The notes below the pieces were generated by a model, which did no database searches, was not told the origin of the DNA, and saw only the letters and a program-made list of their open reading frames with translations. Position numbers and translations under genes: made by a program. This document shows positions 5,682 through 9,797 of a DNA stretch of 9,797 nt, one piece after another; the first letter of the stretch is position 1, and each line of letters starts with the position of its first letter. Source of the DNA: an uncultured Pseudorhodobacter sp. GTDB lineage: Bacteria > Pseudomonadota > Alphaproteobacteria > Rhodobacterales > Rhodobacteraceae. Location: the NCBI GenBank assembly GCA_945952425.1, contig CAMFIX010000072.1, positions 1-9,797 on the forward strand, in the 5' to 3' direction.

Positions 5682-6506
5682 ATGGAAGACACGCGCGGCC
5701 GCATCACCAAGGACGGCATCCGCATCTATGAAGACGCGGATTTCGTCGGCATGCGCGAAGCGGGGCGGATCGCCGCGCAGATCCTGGACGATGTGGGCGC
5801 GGTGGTTCGCCCGGGCGCCACGACGCAAGAGATCGAGGATTTCATCCGCGCCGAGATCGAGCGGCACGGGGTGGTCTCGGCCACGGTCGGCTATCGCGGC
5901 TATCAGCACGCGAGCTGCATTTCGGTCAACCACGTGGTCTGCCACGGGATTCCGGGGGCCAAGATCCCGGGGCGGTCGTCGGATGTGCTCATCGACCAGG
6001 ATATCCTGAACATCGACGTGACGGTGATCGTCGATGGCTGGTTCGGCGACAATTCCCGGATGTATGTGGCGGGCCAGGCGAAACCCTTCGCCGAGCGGCT
6101 GATCAAGGTGACGCATGAAGGCCTGATGCGCGGCATCGCGGCGGTGAAGCCCGGCAACACCTTCGGCGACATCGGCCATGCGATCCAAAGCTTCGTCGAG
6201 GCCAACCGCATGTCGGTCGTCCGCGACTTCTGCGGCCACGGGCTGGGGCGGGTCTTCCACGCGCCGCCGAACGTCTTGCACTATGGCCGCCCGGGGACGG
6301 GCGCGGTGCTGGAGGAAGGCATGATCTTCACCATCGAGCCGATGGTGAACCTCGGGAGGCCGGAGACCAAGGTTCTGGCCGACGACTGGACCGCGATCAC
6401 GCGGGACAAGAGCCTCTCGGCGCAATACGAACACTCGGTCGGCGTGACGGCGACGGGCTGCGAGATCTTTACGCTCTCGCCGGGTGGGAAGTATTTCCAG
6501 TTCTAA
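5682..6506 (+). CDS. map: type I methionine aminopeptidase
   Basis: This encodes a 274-residue enzyme of usual length for bacterial type I methionine aminopeptidase, which removes the initiator methionine from nascent proteins in the cytoplasm. All five metal ligands are present: Asp112 (NIDVT), Asp123 (FGDNSRM), His186 (FCGHGLGR), Glu219 (FTIEPM) and Glu250 (QYEHSV). The substrate-site histidines His88 (VVCHGIPG) and His193 (VFHAPPN) are also in place. The ATG at 5682 has AAAAGGG 8 bases upstream and gives the expected N-terminus; the frame is open far upstream, but that stretch is antisense to other genes. The gene ends in a convergent junction with the MFS transporter gene containing hairpins and a repeated 3' element. 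Confidence 0.97.
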   Translation: MEDTRGRITKDGIRIYEDADFVGMREAGRIAAQILDDVGAVVRPGATTQEIEDFIRAEIERHGVVSATVGYRGYQHASCISVNHVVCHGIPGAKIPGRSSDVLIDQDILNIDVTVIVDGWFGDNSRMYVAGQAKPFAERLIKVTHEGLMRGIAAVKPGNTFGDIGHAIQSFVEANRMSVVRDFCGHGLGRVFHAPPNVLHYGRPGTGAVLEEGMIFTIEPMVNLGRPETKVLADDWTAITRDKSLSAQYEHSVGVTATGCEIFTLSPGGKYFQF

Positions 6507-6507
6507 G

Positions 6508-6548
6508 AGCGCGCGCTTGCGGACGCCCCGGGGGCCGTCTGCCCCCGG
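6508..6548 (+). terminator. GC hairpins after map
   Basis: A 10-base palindrome AGCGCGCGCT (6508-6517) starts two bases after the map stop. It is followed by a perfect 8-bp hairpin CCGGGGGC (6528-6535), loop CGTCT, GCCCCCGG (6541-6548). A GC-rich stem followed by CCCCC and GATATTTG is a recurring layout downstream of Rhodobacteraceae genes as I remember them. There is no T tract, so termination is likely but not of the textbook form. Confidence 0.5.
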
Positions 6549-6558
6549 ACCCCCGAGA

Positions 6559-6578
6559 GATATTTGAGCAAGTATGAA
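6559..6578 (+). repeat. 3'-end element, forward copy (map side)
   Basis: The 20 bases GATATTTGAGCAAGTATGAA match the reverse complement of 6599-6618 at 17 of 20 positions, forming an inverted pair separated by 20 bases. Each copy is oriented with the gene it follows and is preceded by GC-rich sequence. Similar GC hairpin plus TATTTG tails are familiar from intergenic DNA of this bacterial family, so it is likely a dispersed element. Confidence 0.6.
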
Positions 6579-6598
6579 AGAGGCAGAGAGCTCCTGTA

Positions 6599-6618
6599 TT
6601 CACATTTGCGCAAATATC
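6599..6618 (-). repeat. 3'-end element, reverse copy (MFS side)
   Basis: Read on the minus strand this is GATATTTGCGCAAATGTGAA, preceded by GCCTCCGGCGGG. It differs from the forward copy at three positions (9, 14 and 16 of 20). It also contains a perfect 12-base palindrome ATTTGCGCAAAT (6604-6615). It sits 77 bases after the MFS stop codon. Confidence 0.6.
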
Positions 6619-6669
6619 CCCGCCGGAGGCCGTCCCCGAGCCGGTTGGCTGCAAGCCAGAGGCGAGATG

Positions 6670-6687
6670 AAAAATCTTGCGCGCAAG
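6670..6687 (-). terminator. intrinsic terminator of the MFS gene
   Basis: On the minus strand the perfect palindrome CTTGCGCGCAAG (6687-6676) begins 8 bases after the TGA at 6695-6697 and is followed by A and then TTTTT (6674-6670). A short GC-containing hairpin with a T tract is the intrinsic terminator pattern. The stem is only 4-5 bp, so efficiency may be moderate. A further small hairpin TGGCT-GCA-AGCCA lies just beyond (6646-6658). Confidence 0.5.
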
Positions 6688-6694
6688 CGCTCGT

Positions 6695-7888
6695 TCAGGT
6701 CGTGACCTCACCGCCGCGCGACGGGCGGGGGGCGCCGAGCCTTGGGTGCAGGCGGCCCGCCATCAGGAAGGCGCCGCCCATCAGCGCAGCGGTAGCGGCG
6801 AAAATCCCCGCGGTCGGTGCCACCATCAACACCGCCCAAGCCATGCCCGGCGTCAGCACCGAGGACACGTCGCGAAAGCTGGCATAGATCGCCGACATCT
6901 CGGTCCGTTGCGAAGGTTTGACCGACATCAGGAACGGCAGCCCGCCGATCACGTCCAGCGTCACCAGCAGAACCGAGGCCGCCATCAGCACGCCGACCGA
7001 AGCCCAGGGCAGGGGCGAGACCAGGGCCGCCAGCAGGAAGAGCCCGCCGCAAAGTGCAAAGGCCCGGCGCACCGAGATGCGCACCGAGGCCCGCCGCGCC
7101 AGTTTCAGGATCAGCGGCGAAAAGATCAGCATCGCGTTCGAAATCGACAAGGCCGTGCCGCCGACATTGGGGCCGAGCCCCTCTTCGATGCAGAAATAGG
7201 GCAAGTAGACGACATAGACCCACCAGCCGGTGGAGCGGATGACGGCAAAGCTCCACCCCGCGATCAGCCGCGGCTGGGTCAGGAAACGGCCCAGGAAGGC
7301 CAGCGGGTTCAGCCCCTGCGGCTCGGCCTTGGCGATCTTCTTGCCATGGCCCAGCCGCAGCATCTGGAAGGTCGCCAGCTGCGCCAGGGCAAAGCCTCCG
7401 GCCAGAAGGAAGGGCAGCGGCGGCCATAGCGCATGCAGCCAGACCCCGCCCATCGGCCCGATCGTCCAGGGCGCGGCGGCGACCACCATCTGCAGGCTTT
7501 GCACCTTGCCCAGCTTCTCGCGCTCGACATTGTCCAGCACATAGGCGTTGAAACAGACGAAGGTCGTCGCCGTCGCCATCGAGTTGCAGGCCAGCGCCAA
7601 CGTCACCGTCAGGGGCGTGCCGGCATAGGCCAGGGCCGTCGCGATCAAATAGAGGCAGCAGCCGGCGGAATAGGTGTAACCCCTTGGGATCAGGCGGGTA
7701 ATCGCCGGAACCATCAGCCCCCAGGACAGGCTGACCAGCCCCACGAGGAAATAGGCCTCCGAGGCGCCGACAGCACCGCCCATCGCGTCATGCACCACCA
7801 GCGGCATGACCGAAATCAACGTGCCGCGGACCGAGGCTTCAAGGCCTGCGAGGGCGGCGAAATGCCAAAGGGGACGAGACGGGACCAT
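6695..7888 (-). CDS. MFS transporter, substrate unknown
   Basis: This encodes a 397-residue integral inner-membrane protein with about 12 hydrophobic segments, the length and layout of a major facilitator superfamily carrier. Examples are SEAYFLVGLVSLSWGLMVPAI (TM2 area), YSAGCCLYLIATALAYAG (TM3), PPLPFLLAGGFALAQLATF (TM6), a basic central loop with GHGKKIAKAEPQG, then GWWVYVVYLPYF and LFLLAALVSPLPW in the second half. SAIYASFRDVSSVLTPG near TM10-11 is typical of the superfamily. No motif identifies the substrate. The ATG at 7888 has AAAGGG 5 bases upstream; a longer frame to 8014 would overlap recO and add an arginine/proline-rich non-membrane tail, so it is rejected. It lies 55 bases after recO on the same strand and is followed by a probable terminator. 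Confidence 0.9.
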   Translation of the reverse strand: MVPSRPLWHFAALAGLEASVRGTLISVMPLVVHDAMGGAVGASEAYFLVGLVSLSWGLMVPAITRLIPRGYTYSAGCCLYLIATALAYAGTPLTVTLALACNSMATATTFVCFNAYVLDNVEREKLGKVQSLQMVVAAAPWTIGPMGGVWLHALWPPLPFLLAGGFALAQLATFQMLRLGHGKKIAKAEPQGLNPLAFLGRFLTQPRLIAGWSFAVIRSTGWWVYVVYLPYFCIEEGLGPNVGGTALSISNAMLIFSPLILKLARRASVRISVRRAFALCGGLFLLAALVSPLPWASVGVLMAASVLLVTLDVIGGLPFLMSVKPSQRTEMSAIYASFRDVSSVLTPGMAWAVLMVAPTAGIFAATAALMGGAFLMAGRLHPRLGAPRPSRGGEVTT

Positions 7889-7943
7889 GCGCCCTTTATG
7901 CCCCGGCCACGGGCGCGGGCTGGCTTGGGCGCGACGCGGGCGT

Positions 7944-8663
7944 TCAGTCCGCGACAGAAATATGACGTTCCACCCAGGCGTGCAGGCGGGCGCGGGCATC
8001 GGGCAGGGGGGCATCCGGCAGGGCCTTGGCCAGGAAATGCCGGGTGAGCGTCAGGCCGGCATCCGGATCGACCGCGCCATTCGCCCCCGGCCGCAGCATC
8101 CGCGGCAGGGGCAGAAGGCGGGGCGCCCAGTCGCCCGCGGCCTCGCGCGAAATCGCCCGGCCGGTCTTGGGCGAGACATAGGCCAAGTCATGCGCCAGCC
8201 CGGTCACCGCGCAGGCGCCGAGATCCAGCGCATAGCCGATCTCTTCCAGCAGGCTCAGCTCCCAATGAATATAGCTGGCCAGCCAGTCCTCGGATTCGGC
8301 CAGATGATCGAAAAGGCCAAGGGTCCGGGTGTAAAGCCCGGGGTGGGGGTCGCGTTCCGGTAGAGAAATGTGAAGCAGGGACACGGCAGAGGCGAGCGCA
8401 GCCAGCCTGCCCCGATGCTCCAGGATCGCCGCGCGCGAGGCCTTGGGCTCCAGCGTGATCGTGCCGAGCTGGTCCTCCAGCCGCGCCCGCCAGCGCAGTT
8501 GCAGCTGCGTGCCGGGGATCATCACCCCCGCCATCCGCCGCGAGCCGCCACCGCGCACCACGCCCAGGTGTCGGCCATGGGCGGCGGTCAAGACCTCGAC
8601 GATGGCCGAAGACTCGCCATGCGGGCGGGAGCTTAGAAGGATGCCGTCGTCTTGCCAGTCCAT
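7944..8663 (-). CDS. recO: DNA repair protein RecO
   Basis: This encodes a 239-residue protein matching RecO, which loads RecA onto SSB-coated single-stranded DNA with RecR in the RecF pathway. The N-terminal OB fold (1-75) begins with WQDDGILLSSRPHGESSAIVEVLT and contains GRHLGVVRGGGSRR. The helical C-terminal part (80-239) has LPERDPHPGLYTRTLGLFDHL, WELSLLEEIGYALDLGACAVTG and LAYVSPKTGRAIS, the usual alphaproteobacterial pattern. Only one cysteine of the zinc-finger region is kept (Cys151), as is common in alphaproteobacterial RecO. The ATG at 8663 is at the normal position. In many alphaproteobacteria recO lies beside era and rnc; here the neighbours are a VOC protein and an MFS carrier, although era could lie outside the window. 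Confidence 0.95.
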   Translation of the reverse strand: MDWQDDGILLSSRPHGESSAIVEVLTAAHGRHLGVVRGGGSRRMAGVMIPGTQLQLRWRARLEDQLGTITLEPKASRAAILEHRGRLAALASAVSLLHISLPERDPHPGLYTRTLGLFDHLAESEDWLASYIHWELSLLEEIGYALDLGACAVTGLAHDLAYVSPKTGRAISREAAGDWAPRLLPLPRMLRPGANGAVDPDAGLTLTRHFLAKALPDAPLPDARARLHAWVERHISVAD

Positions 8664-8682
8664 GGCCTAGCTTGCACCGGGG

Positions 8683-8713
8683 GGCGCCTTGGTCAAGTCG
8701 GCGCCTTTGGTCA
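8683..8713 (-). repeat. 17-base imperfect tandem duplication at the VOC stop codon
   Basis: On the plus strand GGCGCCTTGGTCA (8683-8695) recurs as GGCGCCTTTGGTCA (8700-8713), with start-to-start spacing of 17 bases and one extra T in the second unit. The second unit contains the VOC stop codon on the minus strand. It fills most of the 47-base gap between the VOC gene and recO and looks like a small local duplication. Confidence 0.5.
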
Positions 8714-9109
8714 GGCGGCGGCGGGGTCCATCCAGAAGGGTCCGAAGCCGTTGCCGTCGGGGTCTTCGAAGGCGGTGGAATACATGAAGCCCAGATCCTC
8801 AGGGTCATGCAGGCTGCGGCCCCCGGCGGCGAGGGCGGCAGCGGTCATCGCATCGACCTCGGCGCGGCTGTCGCACGAGAGGGCGAAAAGGCAGGTCGCC
8901 CCTTCCGCGGGCAGGACCAGCGGCTTGGGTGAATGCTCGCGGAACTGGGCGTGGGTCGAAAGCATCAGGAAGATCGCCTCCGAGACCGCGATACAGGCCC
9001 AGTTCTCGCCCGACATGGCCTCGTTGATCGAAAAGCCAAGCGCCTCGTAGAAGCCCCTCGCGCGGGGGATGTCGGTCACGGGCAGGGTGATGAACAGCTG
9101 GCGGGGCAT
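8711..9109 (-). CDS. VOC-family (glyoxalase-fold) protein, COG3607-like
   Basis: This encodes a 132-residue protein with the paired beta-alpha-beta-beta-beta modules of the vicinal oxygen chelate superfamily. The pattern LFITLPVTDIPRARGFYEALGFSINE (5-30), AIFLMLSTHAQFREH (45-59), LSCDSRAEVDAMTAAALAAGG (77-97) and GFMYSTAFEDPDGNGFGPFWMD (107-128) is that of the COG3607 lactoylglutathione lyase-related group. Members act in the cytoplasm, but substrates are mostly unknown; lyase activity cannot be claimed. A histidine at the usual first metal-ligand position is not obvious, so metal use is uncertain. The ATG at 9109 has AAAGGA upstream. A short inverted repeat (9125-9136) sits directly before that ribosome binding site. 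The gene lies between the RDD-like gene and recO on the same strand. Confidence 0.92.
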   Translation of the reverse strand: MPRQLFITLPVTDIPRARGFYEALGFSINEAMSGENWACIAVSEAIFLMLSTHAQFREHSPKPLVLPAEGATCLFALSCDSRAEVDAMTAAALAAGGRSLHDPEDLGFMYSTAFEDPDGNGFGPFWMDPAAA

Positions 9110-9124
9110 CGGCGGGTTCCTTTG

Positions 9125-9136
9125 TTTGATGTCAAA
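9125..9136 (-). promoter_or_regulatory. inverted repeat overlapping the VOC leader
   Basis: TTTGA-CA-TCAAA on the minus strand is a perfect 5+2+5 dyad, 15 bases upstream of the VOC start and directly before its AAAGGA ribosome binding site. It contains TTGACA, but no room remains for a -10 box before the start, so a -35 role is unlikely. An operator for a small dimeric repressor is the more natural reading; no known regulator can be named. Confidence 0.35.
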
Positions 9137-9158
9137 GTAACGGGCGATGCAGGCCGAG

Positions 9159-9758
9159 TCAACGCTCTCCGATCGAGGTGCCCGCGATCCGGTCCCAGGG
9201 CATGACCGCGCGGCGCGCCAGGAAAGAAAGCCCCATCATGAGGGCCAAACCTGCAGATATGGCCAGCCCCGGCGATGCGACTTCGCCAAGCAGGAGCGCA
9301 CACAGGACGGGGCTGGTCCGAATGGTCTCGTGCAGGGCCTTTGGCAGGAGGCCGCCCGAGACGCGCAGGCGCACGAGTGCCTTGCCTGGGGTCGAGCCGA
9401 AGATCACCAGGCAGAACCAGGACGAAATGACAAGGCACAGCGCCGCCAAGAGATCCGGTGCAGGTCTTGGCATCGGCAGCGCTGGAGTGGCCATGACAAG
9501 CGGTCTGCCATCGGTCAGGGCGACGGTGATGACCTGGAAGGCGCCGATGAAGACCCCATCGAGGAAGCGGTCGCAGTCTTGAGTGTCGGTGACCTTGCCC
9601 GATGTGCCCTCGGGCAGCGCGACAAAGGCCGAAACGAGGAAACCTTCGTCGTGCCAAGGATAACAGGTCTGGCGCCAAAGCCCGAGAAGCGGGCGAAACT
9701 GCGGGCCCGTCCACGGCAAGGAAACCGTGCCCGAGACGTGGTCGCTTTCGGGTTGCAC
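9159..9758 (-). CDS. RDD-like membrane protein, start uncertain at window edge
   Basis: This encodes a protein of 199 residues if started at GTG 9758. The C-terminal half fits the RDD family: a membrane segment about 101-120 (PDLLAALCLVISSWFCLVIF), the motif FGSTPGKALVRLRV (120-133), a hydrophobic stretch about 148-182, then PWDRIAGTSI (187-196). The N-terminal half is unusual: the expected first membrane segment with an RxxARxxD motif is not evident, and residues 1-65 look soluble, with tryptophans and two cysteines. The frame stays open without a stop up to base 9797, so the true start may lie to the right and the gene may be partial here. RDD proteins are integral membrane proteins of mostly unknown, possibly transport-related role. 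The VOC gene follows after 49 bases. Confidence 0.75.
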   Translation of the reverse strand: MQPESDHVSGTVSLPWTGPQFRPLLGLWRQTCYPWHDEGFLVSAFVALPEGTSGKVTDTQDCDRFLDGVFIGAFQVITVALTDGRPLVMATPALPMPRPAPDLLAALCLVISSWFCLVIFGSTPGKALVRLRVSGGLLPKALHETIRTSPVLCALLLGEVASPGLAISAGLALMMGLSFLARRAVMPWDRIAGTSIGER

Positions 9759-9797
9759 ACCACGGTCTGGGGGCGCGTGGAGGGCGGAGGTCAGGAG

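Noticed and set aside
6507..6694. CRISPR-like array or insertion-sequence remnant in the map/MFS junction
   Set aside because: There are only two inverted copies of a short element, with no regular spacers, no terminal repeats and no transposase remnant.
6564..6887. Small plus-strand gene starting at 6573 in the junction
   Set aside because: It overlaps the end of the MFS gene on the opposite strand, covers the repeat and terminator elements, lacks a ribosome binding site and looks non-coding.
7889..8014. N-terminal extension of the MFS transporter to an ATG at 8014
   Set aside because: It would overlap recO and add a non-membrane arginine/proline-rich tail; the ATG at 7888 has a good AAAGGG.
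9125..9136. FNR/Crp-type box ahead of the VOC gene
   Set aside because: The FNR pattern is TTGAT-N4-ATCAA; here TTGAT and GTCAA are adjacent with no 4-base spacer.

Overview
This is a GC-rich, gene-dense chromosomal window with a strong G/C third-position bias and almost no wasted space. The gene content points to an alphaproteobacterium of the Rhodobacteraceae/Paracoccaceae type (Paracoccus- or Rhodobacter-like). The main pointers are a DUF6478-type protein, a COG1058 gene divergent from map, and the recurrent 3'-end element containing GATATTTG. No mobile element, CRISPR array, tRNA or rRNA is visible, and composition looks uniform.

Left part (1-3183, + strand): a small predicted lipoprotein (119-721) is followed by a tightly coupled pair, a DUF6478-like protein (825-1598) and a 123-residue protein with a C-terminal helix (1600-1971). 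After a 306-base intergenic region with hairpins and a strong dyad comes a LysR-family regulator (2278-3183). The upstream regions of the DUF6478 gene and the LysR gene share a 30-base motif identical at 22 positions, the most interesting regulatory signal here.

Middle part (3249-6506): three minus-strand genes form a compact cluster read from right to left: a COG1058/CinA N-domain protein, a GNAT acetyltransferase overlapping it by 4 bases, and a secreted OmpA-domain protein that probably starts at TTG just after the GNAT stop. The cluster is divergent from map (methionine aminopeptidase, 5682-6506) across a 66-base promoter region.

Right part (6695-9797, - strand): read from right to left, an RDD-like membrane protein (possibly cut by the window edge), a glyoxalase-fold VOC protein, recO and an MFS transporter all lie on the minus strand with gaps of about 47-56 bases. 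They could be one transcription unit, although their products do not form an obvious pathway. The convergent map/MFS junction holds two inverted copies of a 20-base element and hairpins for both strands.

Overall this is mostly housekeeping and conserved-hypothetical sequence. No clear new defence, secretion or biosynthetic system is visible. The points worth a second look are non-coding (the shared motif, the paired 3' elements, an inverted repeat at the VOC ribosome binding site) and the uncharacterised DUF6478 pair.
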